Shown: positions 1 to 12,215, numbered from the stretch's first letter. The stretch: DNA of 64,000 bases from Malus domestica (GCF_042453785.1 NC_091672.1:5432001-5496000), one strand, 5' to 3'. Notes: generated by a model not told the origin, from the sequence alone. Numbers and translations: made by a program.

Positions 1-3000
1 TCTCCCTATCAAGGTCAAGTTGAATAGGAAATTCATAGCGATCATTTACCTGGCAAAAACAAATAATACAATATTCTTACCATGATAGTTTATTTGCTTT
101 CCATCTATGAAATATCATTTTCACACCGAACAAACAATTGCAGCCCAAGAAATAAAAACGAATTTAATTAGTTTATATAATTTCAAATAAAGATAATGCA
201 CTAGATAGAGGCAGTTCAATTTAACTAGTATGAAGAAAAAATGGTTCACGCTGCAGACATTTTGAAAAAAAAAAAAAAAACACCATTCAAATAGGGTTAT
301 ATCCATCTCTCAGAATGCAATAGTGAAACAAAAATTAAACTAAGAGTTGGATGAAACCATAAGGTGAGCTCAAGTCCTTCACTTGGATCAATAAATAATT
401 TGAAGAAACATATCTTTGCATACATTAGCGACTAAGATGCATGCTACATCTTCAACAAAGAATCACAGATTCAATGCTTCATGTAAGCATAGATGAAGCT
501 GAAGCATGTAGATTAGTTCCGTTACAGACCTTAACCACAGTGTCCCGCACAAAATCATACTCAAATCGCTTTAGCTGAAGTTGAAGAACAGGAGGGAAGT
601 CAATAAACAGAACACCCTTCTTAGCAACCTGGAATAAGCAGACAACATAATCCTTGAGAATAATATTTATAAAATTCACTATCGAGGAAAATGTGTAAGA
701 ATAGTGGCTTCAGCAAGTGGTTTAATGGAAGGAAAAACTGTGGACATCATTCAATCAGAAAGTAAAACATAACATGCACGACCCCACAAATGTTTTAAGA
801 ACCATACATTAAAAATCTCACTGGCTTAGGAAATAATGTAAAACCACTATTTCCATAAAGTGGTTTGTGGAAGGAAGCAACTAAGAGCAAACTCAGATTA
901 GAGTTACTGTATAAATGCAGTCAACAATAGAAATTCAGTAATATAACCTGCAAACCATATTGTCCCGCACGGTATTTATTGTCACCCTCAAGATGTTCAA
1001 CTGTCACATACTTATCGAAAGAATCATAGACATCCCGACAGCCTTTGACATCAAGCTGGAGGTCTGCAAAGCAATAAGAAGAAACCAGTAGCATGCACTG
1101 ACATTCATGAAATACTTCCAACTCATAATAAATGAAGATTGTGACAAGAAACGTTACCATAAAATGACTCTTTTCTTTCAGATTTGTAGTGCACATTGAT
1201 GCAGTCAGTGTAGTTCATGTAATGTCCTTCAAATAACTGCAGTATTGTACCCTCCACAACAGTTCCCTGAACCAACATAACAATTATAAAAATTGTAGGT
1301 GAAATGAAAATTAAACTCATGGTCAAAATGAAACATTCCCATACCTTCATTTTATCTTCAAGCTTTTGACTAAGAAATTTATTAAATTCATGGACGTCAT
1401 GTTTCATAAACAAATAATGTGTATCCCACCCAAAAGACTTGGTCAATTCTTTAGTTGAAACAATGCTGTCACTGTATTGAAGCTTATAGAATAAACGTTT
1501 TAGTGTCAAAGGGATGCTTCCTGAAGGCATGTCATTCTCAGTTGTTGGCATATGATGAACAGCCTGGTAAGTAACTCCAAAATTAAGATTTTTCATAAAA
1601 AATTCACAAGACAATTCATGTTTGGCTTACAATGACAACAGGATATCATGTAAACTACCTTTCTAAAGTATGGTATATGGTAAAACGTCTGGAGTAGAGA
1701 ATTCATATAACCACTTTGCCGCTGATTCTCAAGCCCAACATAACCAGTTTCCTTTTTTGAGTCATATGACTGGTAGTTAAGAACCTTACGGACAGTAACT
1801 TTCGCTTCAACCACAACTGTATCGCTCACCAGATATCCCCTACTTGGGTCATAAAGATCACCAAGAGGCATGAATGAAGTGAATCCCCAGTCACTTTCTC
1901 TTGCATTGAACTGGTGTTGTGTGTCTGCAACATCATACAACAATCAAAATGATTAAAGATTGTTAGTTTTTTGTTAAACGCATTAATTCAAATTATTGTT
2001 CTGCAGCATGAAACTTGGGAAGAGACTCTAAGAAAAGACTTGAGTACTTGGATCTAACAGAGGATATGACACAGAACCGAGTGCAATGGCGTTCATATAG
2101 CCGACCCCACTTAGTGGGAAAAGGCTTTGTTGTTGTTGTTGTATTGTTCTACAGCATGAGCCACACCAACAAAATAGAATCCATTGCCAGCCCCACTACA
2201 TTTGGTTCTGGCCTAGAATATTTGTACTTCACAACTCTAATTTTAAAAACGTCGCAAGTCCCACTTCAAGCTCATCACTTAATAAATTGAAACCCTTGAT
2301 TTAGTATATTCAGCCTTTTCATTACCCAGAATTCAATCTGCCCATTATTTTTTATTGCACGTTTTACCGTTAATTTATTTAACATCTAGATGACTATAGA
2401 AGAACAAATCTATTGTATTTGAATTAATTTCTATCATCTGTTAGTACGTTTTACTCCACAATTTTTCTCAATCTTTTTTGTCAAATTTAAAATAAATTCC
2501 AAAAAAATGTCACGATGGGCAGATGGGTATGCCATGGTGCGCGTTGCTGCTGTTGGCCAAGATGTTAGAGAGGAAGGGATGGAAGAAGTTTTACTTTATT
2601 GTTTTTATTTTTCTGGGAGTAAAATTGGAATTAAAATCTGATAATAAAAGAGATTAGGGTGATTACTTATAGATTGATTGCGTTCAAATGGCATCGCCCA
2701 AGAACTACGAAGTTGAAAGCTAGTACGTTCACCCCGAGAATAATAAGTTCTAAATGAAACCCTTAGGTTTAAATGACAATAGGACGACAACCAAGAGAAG
2801 CTAGTATTGAAATTAGGAAAAGAAAACGGAAAACGACAACCAAGCAAAAGCACAACTTGAATTCGAAAAAGAAATAAGACTAATAATTAAAGAAATATAC
2901 CCTTTTCTACTGAGTACTTGGTATCGATCTGATTAACTACAGCCAAGCTAAAGTGCGCAAATCTTCTCCACCCATATGGCAATGTCCCAGAATCTGCTGC

Positions 3001-3572
3001 ATCCAAATACATTGATAACGCGTCCACTTGGTTTCCCTTGGGAAACATTATTATCCGCCTGATCAAACAAAGCAAAGCAATATAAAACCCAATTAGCGAG
3101 ATACAATTATAAACCAACTAAGGGCGTACGTGCAAAATCGACTTTGACATGTGGTTGACAAGGAAAATACCATTTAAAGCCGCCAACAACGAAGATGTCA
3201 GAGTAGTGGTTCTTGTTGTCCAACCTAGTAAAGTTCTCAATTGTCCAAGTGAATTTCATCTTTTGAGGATCCTCAAATGCATTAGTCTGCTCCACTTGAG
3301 CTACTCCCACCACATCAAATACCATAAATTTCAAAACAAGATTATCAAAACCCGGAAGAAAATTAAATGACTTGCACACTAATCATGTACACAACATAAC
3401 ACACACAAAAATTAATTCTTTAAGCTCAATTATGCAACATGCAAAGCTTCAAAACCACACTGTAAACGCAAACTTATGAAATTCAAACAACGGATCATCG
3501 AAAACCACAAAAAAATACGAAACCTTCCATGCCCCGAGAGCTTCCAGCCAAATTCGAAAGCGGCACATGCAT
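1..3572 (-). CDS. UBP12: UBP12/UBP13-like ubiquitin C-terminal hydrolase, 3' end outside window, catalytic Cys replaced
   Basis: Family role: nuclear/cytoplasmic deubiquitinase with an N-terminal MATH domain and a USP peptidase domain. Nine exon pieces with GT-AG ends join in one open frame: 3524-3590 (coding from the ATG at 3572), 3171-3303, 2901-3058, 1659-1924, 1345-1563, 1158-1266, 948-1063, 530-628, 1-49. They encode about 400 residues, with phases that agree at every junction. The MATH domain shows KFTWTIENFTRLDNKNHYSD and FPKGNQVDALSMYLD; the USP part shows GYMNSLLQTFYHIPYFRK, ELTKSFGWDTH and FIDFPPVLQLQLKRFEYDF. The family Cys box is normally NQGATCYMNS; here it reads NQRQSGYMNS, so the nucleophile is Gly. 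The His/Asp residues lie beyond the window. The usual short first coding exon was not found, so the start in exon 3524-3590 is inferred. It could be a catalytically dead paralogue or a young pseudogene. Confidence 0.85.
2008..2141 (+). mobile_element. 5'-truncated RTE-clade LINE end
   Basis: The plus strand encodes the end of an RTE-type LINE polyprotein (KRLEYLDLTEDMTQNR, then QWRS). It continues into a CCCACTTAGTGGG hairpin and a (GTT)n tail. It lies inside the UBP12-like intron 1925-2900. The same 3' end recurs at 41677, 46105, 55060 and 58741. Assignment to RTE is from the protein remnant plus the TTG tail. Confidence 0.65.
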
Positions 3573-4010
3573 CTCCTCGTCCTCTTGCTGCTGGAAAGAT
3601 AAACAGAATTAGAGCTCTGATCTACAAAACCGTAACCCTATCCTGCTGAATCATATCCCTAGCAAATCAAAAACTGTAAGCAGGTGACATTTCACAATTA
3701 AATCCAGCTGGCAGGAAACCTAGGCGATCAGAAACGAAAAACGTAGCCGAAACTATGTGAAAAAAAATACCAAAGCAAAAAATGTAAAGGAAGAGTCGGT
3801 ACGTACATCTGACGATGCAGGCGCAAAGATCGTAGTTTCTGTCACGCGATGAGCCGTCCGTTCAAGGAAGCTGAGAGACGAGTGAAAACAGTGCAGGAGA
3901 GCAAGAGAGAGTGGAGGCGGAGAGGGGAGAGAGAGAGGATGAAGGATAGAAGCGGGGCTTCCTTTTTTGAATGAAGAGCTTAAGTACCTCTTGCATATTT
4001 ATAGTTGAAA
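3573..4010 (-). promoter_or_regulatory. 5' leader and core promoter of the UBP12-like gene
   Basis: On the minus strand a TATA box (CTATAAATA) lies at 3996-4004. It is followed by a leader rich in CT/GA runs (3880-3960) and a plausible donor GTACGT near 3810, which would splice to the acceptor at 3591. No ATG that joins the downstream frame is visible in this upstream exon. Translation may therefore start inside exon 3524-3590. Confidence 0.55.
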
Positions 4011-4891
4011 TATTAATTCTTTTTTTTTTTTTACATTTATTTCCCCTCGTCCTCATCGATGTTAACGATATACGTGTTGCGCAAGAGGATTTTCGATTAC
4101 AGAGCCTTTCGGACAATAAAAGTAAATATTAATGTCTGCAATTTAAATAGTTTCCAAAAAAAAAAATGTCTGCAATTTAAATTTCTTTTTTTTTTTCCTT
4201 CTGGGAAAATAAAACATCTGCATCTCTCTATCGCAATGTTTGGGGATAGACATTGTATATTTTTATTCATATTTCTTTTAAGTAATTAAATAGATATTTG
4301 TGAGCTTTGTTCAACATCTTATTGTGATTGTTTCGCTAATTAAAAATACATGCATGAGGAATTGAAAGGGCGCCAATAATGTTTTAAAGACTATTCTTTA
4401 AAATTTTGTGTGAATACCATGGAATCTGTCAACTTCACTAAAAATAGTGTTGCAGCACGCTATTATCAAATGGACTCATTAAGAGAGAACAACAAAAAAT
4501 ATACTACATTAGACATATGTGCAATATACTCTTTTTTCTCTTTGACTAAAGTTTTATTATATTAAATTATTTTCTAACAAAATTTTAACGAAGTAACATT
4601 AAACACGTTCAACATGATATTAATAATCTAAACAAGAGTTATACTCTTTTTTTAGCCTAGATTTTTTTCATAAACTTTTTATGAGACAACTAATTATTTA
4701 TTCCAATTTTTTAAAAGACGCTAGGCGCTAGTCGGGCGGTAAGCTGGGGCCTAGCACCTAGGTGGTTATGCGGGGTCTAGGCGGGCGCCTAGGGGAACTA
4801 GACAAATTTAAGTAAATCTATTATATTTCGTGTAAATAAATATTTTTTTATACTTAAAATATATATTTTTCATCATAAACTACAAAATAGA

Positions 4892-4894
4892 ATA

Positions 4895-4950
<56 letters not shown>
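4892..4950. repeat. (TA)n(GA)n compound microsatellite
   Basis: A run of about 12 TA units passes directly into about 17 GA units. Confidence 0.9.
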
Positions 4951-4953
<3 letters not shown>

Positions 4954-5379
4954 GTGTGGTGTTAAGCCACCCCATTGTCTTATCACTCCACCTACTTTAA
5001 ATGTAAATTCCAATGACAAATATCTCCTCTTATAAAATGACATTTAAGGACTTAAACAATAACCATTAACATTTTACCACATCAGCATCAGCTGAAATAG
5101 CAAACAAGAAAAAAGAAAAAAATAATTTAAAAATCCACCCTATACAAACCCAACCAGTCCACACCCACACGGCGACGTCGATGACAGCTCCTCCCTCTTC
5201 AAATTCCATCTATTGTGTATGTAGAACTCGTCGTGCTGTTATCTGAGTCTATTCGGTCGAAGCCATTGACAACGACCATGTGTGAGAAAAAGATTATTCT
5301 AATCATTTTGCACCCGTACCTGCAAAACCCTTTTCCTGCCTGATCTCTTGTACAGTAGCCAAACTAACTGTGTCAATGA

Positions 5380-5666
5380 TGTAACATCCCACATCGCCCA
5401 GGGGAATGATCCTTAAATGTATATTCTCATCCCTACCTAACACGAGGCCTTTTGGGAGCTCACTGGCTTCGGGTTTTGTAGGAACTTCGAAGTTAAGTGA
5501 GAAGGAGGCCAGAGCACTCCCAGGATGGGTGACCCACTGGAAAGTTCTCGTGTGAGTTCCCAGAAACAAAACCGTGAGGGCGTAGTCGGGGCCCAAAGCG
5601 GACAATATTGTGCTACGGTGGTGAAGCGGGCCTGGGATGTGGTGGACCCCGGGCCGGGATGTGACA
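5380..5666 (+). mobile_element. Cassandra solo LTR carrying a 5S rRNA-like segment
   Basis: The 287-bp segment starts TGTAACATCCCACATCG and ends GGGCCGGGATGTGACA. About 5480-5570 resembles plant 5S rRNA: it contains CGAAGTTAAG and AGGATGGGTGACC, matching the internal pol III promoter boxes and helices. This is the diagnostic feature of Cassandra TRIM retrotransposons. Flanks are AATGA and AACGA, a 5-bp target duplication with one change. No primer site or second LTR follows, so it is a solo LTR left by recombination. Confidence 0.85.
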
Positions 5667-5843
5667 AACGACAACGGAGATTAGTCATGCTTCCTATGAG
5701 ATCAGGTTTGATTTCTACTGAACTTGCCCTTTCGTCTTCTCTGAAAATTGGTTTCATATCATATTAGTAGCATGAGCCTCTTCCTATGTGTAAGATGGGC
5801 TTTTTCTATCCAATAACAAACAGGGGAAATAGCATTAATGTAT

Positions 5844-5991
5844 GGGAGCTGATTTTCACACACCTTTTATAGCTTTTCCCACACCCCTCTTTGGTCCAGG
5901 CCATTGGATTGAATAAATCAAATGAAAACAACGGACATGATTAACCAAGGGTGTGTAGAAAGCTATAAAGGGTGTGTGTTTATCATTTCCC
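5844..5991. mobile_element. 148-bp MITE with 8-bp target duplication
   Basis: The termini GGGAGCTGATTTTCACACAC and (reverse complement) GGGAAATGATAAACACACAC are imperfect inverted repeats, and further inward TATAGCTTT pairs with AAAGCTATA. The flanking direct repeat TAATGTAT (5836-5843 and 5992-5999) is perfect. An 8-bp duplication suggests a hAT-derived MITE. Confidence 0.75.
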
Positions 5992-6556
5992 TAATGTATT
6001 CCTTCTTCAATCATTGTTGCCCCAAGCCAAGGAGCTTGCTATCTCATCCCATGGTTGGATTTTTTTTTTTTTGAGATAAATATTTACATACATATTTATA
6101 TATACATATTACAGAAAATAAAATTTAAAGAACTTAAAGATATTTAAAATGTTATAATTGGAATCATGGTGGGTGGGAAAAGAGTGATGCTATTATTTAC
6201 CTTTTTATAGTGGGTGGGAATATAGACTTAGTTCCACTCTATATATATTATGAAGTATTGAAATATACTGAAAATATGGGGAACAATCATATAATATGTG
6301 TTCATTTAACTATTCAGCAAGTCTCTTACAATTTATTAAATAAAATAAAATACAAAATGAAAGTTATTATTTTCTGTTTAAGTGAGTTGCAACCTAAATG
6401 GGTGCCTAAGCGAGTCTAGGTGGGCTAGGCGGGTGCCTCATCAGGTGTAGGCGCCCTTTCTTAATTTTCAAACACTTAAGCATTAATCAAGGAGGTGGCC
6501 AGCCGCCTAGCGCAGCTAGCGCCTAGGCGGCGCTGGACGGGGATTTTTAGAACAGT

Positions 6557-7406
6557 GATTTATTCCCCAGGGAGTGTTGTAGAGATATCTCTCCTATATC
6601 TCCATAGTTTAATACGTTCCTACCTTTTTCGCACAATAGTCCCTCACACTGTAGAAAAACTTCGACATGATATGTAACATTTTTTTTTTCAATAGTTAGG
6701 TGGGGTTCTATGGGAGACAAAGAGTAGGTAAGTCTCGAATTTGGGTGAGGAGGATCACAAAGATGTTTGATTTTCACTATGGGACTCCCCTCTTATAAAT
6801 TCATGTAGTTTGATGATGTTTTAATGAGCTTCCATATAGGCCCTATGTGAAATTGTTCGAAGTCTCAAGGAGAAAGACTAAATTTGTTAAAGCCCAAAAT
6901 ACATTATGAAATTCATTTATCTTAATTGAATAAACTGGATTTTTATAGTCTTGTTCAATAATACAACTGGATTTCTTTGGATTTTGGTAAGCTTTTTATA
7001 AATTTTAATTGAATACCTCATACTTTTTAAGATTTGTTTAAAATCCTCTTTAAATACTCTTGAGCTTTATTTTTTCTTATAACTTTGAGATTTTTGAACT
7101 CTTTTGAAATCTTTCAAAATATTAATTAAATCCTAATTGGGTCAATCATAATTAGGTAATGAACACGTCAATTATTACTTAAGACTTCTCACTTACAAGC
7201 ACATGAATACCACTAAACAATAGTGCTAGTGGCCACACTTAATTTCAATTTAATTACAATTAGAACTGATTTCATTCCTCGCTTTGATTGCATTCCCTAT
7301 CTAGTTTCCACTCCCATTCCATCTAACTCCAACTAGATTATACTATAAATGGTTCTAATCATAAACATGAAATTTTGTGAATCAACAACGAATAGTTTTG
7401 AGTAGC
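6557..7406. other. Intergenic AT-rich DNA, no gene seen
   Basis: No coding exon, RNA gene or clear repeat boundary was recognised between the GC-rich-ended element and the Athila LTR. The sequence is AT-rich with short poly-T runs. Confidence 0.5.
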
Positions 7407-9564
7407 TGATATGAGCATATTTATGCGACTTAGTGAGCTTGTTCTTGTGTATTTACGTTGTGTTTTCTTAGTTAAATTAGTCTTTTAAGTTAGTTTCATG
7501 TGTTTTCAGGTTATAAGGGCAAAGTATGCAAAATGATGCATTTTGGAGCCTTTTGGAGCAAGATTAAGCCTGGAATGGATATCACATGCTTGGAACGAAA
7601 GGAATGGACGAGAATGAAGGAGTCCTAATTGAAGAAGGATTCCTAATCAACGAAGGAGTCCTAATTGAAGAATGATTCCTAATCAACGGAGGAATCCTAG
7701 TCAAAGATGGATTCCTAGAAGAATGAGGATTCCTACTCAAACAAGGTTTCCTACTTGGAGTAGGAAAGTTAAACCTAATTGGCCTTGAGTTTCAGCAACA
7801 AAGAAGTATTCCAAGTCAAAGAAGGAAAAGGAGTCCAAAAAGAAGAAGGATTGATCAAGACAAGCTTTCCTATTCCTAATGTGCAAGGGTTTCAGCTACA
7901 AAGAGGAGTCCTAAACACTTTAGGACACCTTAGCCTTATTCTTATTCTAGAGGAATGCCGCACTTATTACAGCAAGGGAACCCTTTTCCTTGCATGACAA
8001 GACATTCTAGAACCCTTTTTCCTTGCCTTGCAAGGCTTTCTAGAAGCTTTATCATCCAGCCGCACCTTGTAGGCCTTTTCCCCTTTTAATTCTGATTTCT
8101 AAGCCTTTTTCCTACTGGATTTGGGTTCTAGAAGCCCTAATCTGATTGCCCTAGGGTTTAGGTGCCTATAAATATGTATTTTCAGCCTATGCCGCACACT
8201 ACCACCTCTCATACACATCATTCACGCCAGAAACATAAAGCCATTCTCTGCCGCAGCTTTCATCACCATTCTTCCATAATTCCTTACCAAAACCACCCCT
8301 TGCCGCACCATCCATCCATCCTAAACACTACCATACCATCCCCCATCCATTCTACACCATTCATAACCCCAAGAATCTGTCCCTAAGTCTTGTGCCGCAG
8401 CAAAGAGGAATGAGGACAATCCATATGCGTGCTTGCTGTTCAAGATTGGATCGTTGGAGCGTCTAGGTGTTTTCTTTCTTTGGATTTCAATGTCTAAACT
8501 TATTTATCTTTGCTTTATGCGTATGAGCAACTAAACCCCCCTTGGCTAAGGGGGGATTCGAAACCATGTTTTATGCTTGCTATATGATTTGATTACTTCT
8601 AATTGTGTTTCATGAGTTGTGAATTCAATTTGCTTATCGATATGAATTAAAACTGATTTGTGTATGTTGGTTGAGAGTGCACGCTTAATTTTCATGCATA
8701 AATCTAATGCTAGGATATAAGGGAGTTTCACCTAATCGTTATGAACTTATATTCGCAAGTAGTAAAGGTTGTTGATCACAATCATGTTAAGTAAATTCTT
8801 GGCATAAGTTTCATGCAATTCATAGTAACAAGTGCCTCGTCAATGCTCATGGTTTTCATAGAACTTAATGATTCTTGCTTGTATCTCTATTATGCAATTC
8901 ATGTAGGGAACTTGTGGGGAATGCTTTGGGTTGTCGTATGCAATCATCCAATTCATTAACTTTAGGAAAATCTGAGGGTTAATTAGTGCAATTCACAGTT
9001 AATCTGGGGCGTGGAGAATTCATAGTTTATTGAAAAGCAATTGGAAATCGTTTTGTATGCAAGTGTGACATGTGTGGAGAAGAACCCCTTAGCTAGCTTT
9101 CCATCCATTCACTTTAATCAAATTCGTTTTGAAATCTGTTTTAGTTTACAAAGTTTTTGTTTTGTTTTCAATTTCGTCAAAACCAAATCCCCCTTTATTT
9201 TGAAGTGTTAGATTAGTTAGAAATCAATTTAGTTTGTGTTTTGAAGTGCCTTGAGTCAAGTTATAACCTATTTTCATCCAACTTTGTGTTGGTATTCAAA
9301 ACTGCCCATATTGTGTTTTTAAGGCAGTTTTGAGTGTTTATGTGCTGCTTTGAGTTTTTTAGTTTGTTTTAGTGTTTTAGAGTTTAGTTTTGCATTCTTT
9401 AAGTCTAGTTTAGTGTTTTAAACTTTGTTTTTACGTTTTTGAGTCAGTTTTCAAGTGATTTAGCAATCCCTCCTAATCCCCGGCCTAGAACGATCCCTAC
9501 TTATATTCTTTACTACAATTGATAAAAAGAGGGTTTAATTTGGGTGCTTATATATTTCGCATCA
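7407..9564 (+). mobile_element. 5' LTR of an Athila-type Ty3/gypsy retrotransposon
   Basis: The 2158-bp block starts TGATATGAGCATATTTATGC and ends ATTTCGCATCA, the TG...CA form of an LTR. A tRNA-Asp primer site follows directly. The LTR contains short internal direct repeats of an AAGGAGTCCTAATTGAAG type at about 7610-7750. Length and primer type match the Athila clade. No second LTR is present in the window. Confidence 0.8.
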
Positions 9565-9570
9565 AATTTT

Positions 9571-9588
9571 TGGCGCCGTTGCCGGGGA
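9571..9588 (+). other. tRNA-Asp primer-binding site
   Basis: TGGCGCCGTTGCCGGGGA is complementary to the 3' end of plant tRNA-Asp. It lies six bases after the LTR and is used by Athila-type elements to prime reverse transcription. Confidence 0.85.
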
Positions 9589-9687
9589 TTAGCAACTTTG
9601 CTAATCCCTTGGATTGTTTTATTTCAGTTTGTTTAAATCGTTCCAGATTCTGACCTTGTTTTTGTTTCTTGTGTTAGGTACTAGTTT

Positions 9688-11174
9688 ATGACTCGGAGTT
9701 CTCATCCGGTTCGTGAACATATCTTGGACTTTGACGACGATTTTGAGCGAGAGTTGAGACGAAAGAGGAAGAATCCAGAACCTAGTGAATCAAGTTCAAA
9801 TTCAGAGGCCAAATCTGAGTTTGAGGACGAGGAACCCACGGCAAGAGTGGGTGAAGTAAAGTAGGACATGGAAGTAAACAACCGAACAATCAAGGAGTTT
9901 TCCACTTCGGGATTGGACAATGCCGCACCTCTATGCATCCAATACCATGCGGTTGCTCAAGGAAAGACCGAGGAATTCAAGTTGAAGTCAAGCTCGTTGC
10001 ACCATATTCCGAAGTACCATGGGTTGTCCATGGAAGATCCCAACAAGCACTTGAAGGAGTTCGAGGTGGTGTGTTCAAGCATGACTCCTATCAACATCGA
10101 CGGGAGCATATTGAAGATGAAGGCGTTTCCCTTTTCTCTCATGGAAAAGGCGAAAGATTGGTTGTATGAATTAGCTCCCGGAACTGTCACATTTTGCGAG
10201 AGCATGAAACGGGCTTTCTTGGAGAAGTTTTTCCCAACTTTTCGAGTCATCCTCCTACGAAAGAGGATAAGTGGAATTCAGCAAGATGAAGGTGAATCTT
10301 TTCCTACTTATTATGAACGTTTTAAATCTCTTGTTGCTTCATGTCCACAGCATCAAATGAAGGAGGATCTTCTTCTACAATACTTCTACGAGGGGCTTTT
10401 ACCAATCGAACGCCAAATGCTAGATGCCTTAGCGGGAAGAGCCTTGGTGGACAAGACCCCCATGGCAGCAAAGACTTTGATTGCTAATCAAGCGTTGAAC
10501 GCTCAACAATACGAATGTGTTGGGCAAAGAACCACCATACGGCAACACCAAGTGAATGAGGTAAATGCCATATCCGAACTTCAAAATCAAATGGCTAACC
10601 TTACTACTTTGCTTTCTCAGGTGGTGGAAGGACCAAAAGTACAAAATGTGGCTGCTTGTGGCGTGTGCTCCATGCAAGGACACCTTACGGACAAGTGCCC
10701 ACAATTGATAGAAAATGGAGGATAGGAGACCCTCAATGTCGTGGGTTTTGGGCAGCAATACCAACAAAGAAATGATCTCTTTTCTAATACGTACAATCCG
10801 GGATGGAGGGATCATCCAAATTTCAAATGGCGAGAACTTCAACAAGGCCAATAACAAAGCACATTTAGGCAACAACCCCTGGGTTTCTATCAAAAGCCGT
10901 TTGCACCAACTCAATCCCAAGCACAACCTGCCCAAAACAAATCAGGTTCTTCTATTGATAATGATCAAAATTTTCAATTACTAACTTCTATGGCGTAGGG
11001 TATGCAAACTAGGGACAAGAAGGTAGACGAGTTAGAGAAGCAAGTAGGGCAGATTATGGAGTTCATGGGGTAATTCCGAGAGCAAGGTAAGTTGCCTAGC
11101 TCAACCGTGGTCAATCCAAAGGGTGGATTCGAATCTGCAAAAGCTATAAGTTTACGAAGTGGGAAGCAAGTCGG
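9688..11174 (+). pseudogene. Athila-type gag, decayed and 3' truncated
   Basis: One reading frame begins at the ATG at 9688 and encodes a retrotransposon gag. The capsid region (about 10010-10430) shows AKDWLYELAPGT, FLEKFFPTFR and SFPTYYERFKSL. A zinc-knuckle-like CGVCSMQGHLTDKC lies near 10660, followed by the Athila-like NTYNPGWRDHPNF near 10785. In-frame stops lie at 9862, 10723, about 10852, about 10996 and about 11071; all fit C-to-T or G-to-A change of Gln or Trp codons. The frame remains readable to about 11174 (LRSGKQVGS), where homology stops abruptly. Protease, reverse transcriptase, integrase and the 3' LTR are absent. Confidence 0.8.
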
Positions 11175-11178
11175 ATCT

Positions 11179-11562
11179 TTTACATAATGGTTTGTGATAT
11201 AAACGGTTATGATCATAAGCACAAAAGACAGTTATTCGAAGACGAAGATTTTTGAGTAAGAGTTCTTACTCTTCCATGAGTAGCCAAACATTGTTCTCTT
11301 TTCACCTCTTACACACTACACTTGTGTTTCCATTAAAGTAAATAATCAAAGGAAAATCAATGGTGAATATTAAAAGGGAGTGCAGAAAATGAAACGTAAT
11401 GTATTGAAATCACTTCCCTTAGCTAAAATGTTTTCAAAACAAATTTATATTTAGCGTTATCATAATTAGTTTTATCCTAATTAATATACAAGATCAAATT
11501 CATCTAACGGCCCAAAATTTTTTCTCTTTTTCTCCCACCCTCTTCTTAGAATCCCTTTCAGC
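11179..11562. other. Flank between truncated Athila and hAT, no gene seen
   Basis: AT-rich sequence. The last 60 bases are a CT-rich stretch that, with 20450-20600, could be one leader-like sequence split by the hAT insertion (inference). Confidence 0.35.
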
Positions 11563-12215
11563 TAGGGCTGAGCACGGGCCCAATTTTGAATGGACCGGAC
11601 CAAACCCGGGTTTAAAAGAGACTTGCCGGGCCGGGCTGGGGACAAAATATTTTAATATAGGAACTGGACCTAACCCGGCCAGGTTGAAATGGGCCAAGTC
11701 CATGGGTCCTTCATTTTTTTTTTTTTTTTTTTTGTAGAAAAAAAAACCTAAAATTTGCACAGATTCACTACCAGTGTAGATTTTACAGTTTGCACAAATT
11801 CACTCCCTACACAGATTCACATCCAAACATTACAAAGTCCAACATCCAAGTCCATAGATTAACAATTCATCCAAAATAACAACATTACATCGTCTAACAT
11901 CGTTCGATACATTAAATCCAAGACATTCAAAATAACATTCGAGTGACATCTAAAGATCAAATCAACATACAAAATATCCGAGAGTCCGAGACATCCAAAT
12001 TCCGAAGTCCAAAATCAAATAATCCAAAATAACATAAACATGATATTCGCAATAAATTCCAAATTAACATCCGAAACCACATCCAACGTCCAAGTTCCAA
12101 CAACATTTCTCATTGACTTTGTAAAGAAAAATAGAATATAAACATGACATTTTTATCATCCAATATCATATTATCCTCATTGAATCATTTGAATTTAAAG
12201 TTTATTAATTTGAGT

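Larger units (their letters stand above)
4711..6556. mobile_element. DNA transposon with GC-rich termini (copy 1), enlarged by insertions
   Basis: The ends are near-inverted: a left end TTTTAAAAGACGCTAGGCGC and a right end reading ...GGATTTTTAGAACAGTG. Both are followed inward by CTAGGCG-rich stretches. A shorter relative at 44036-44526 shares the internal AT-rich segments (for example AAGTCTCTTACAATTTATTA). Copy 1 is longer because its middle (about 4890-6240) holds extra DNA, including a Cassandra LTR and a MITE. No transposase is visible, so it is non-autonomous; the superfamily is not determined. Confidence 0.5.

Noticed and set aside
3862..4116. 84-codon minus-strand frame
   Set aside because: It overlaps the TATA box and GA/CT-rich leader of the UBP12-like gene and does not join its reading frame.
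5480..5570. Functional 5S rRNA gene
   Set aside because: The match is diverged and embedded in an LTR with TG...CA ends and a target duplication; it is a Cassandra component.
5303..5767. Open frames of 80-123 codons on both strands
   Set aside because: They run through the Cassandra LTR and its 5S-like segment; overlapping frames come from GC-rich LTR sequence.
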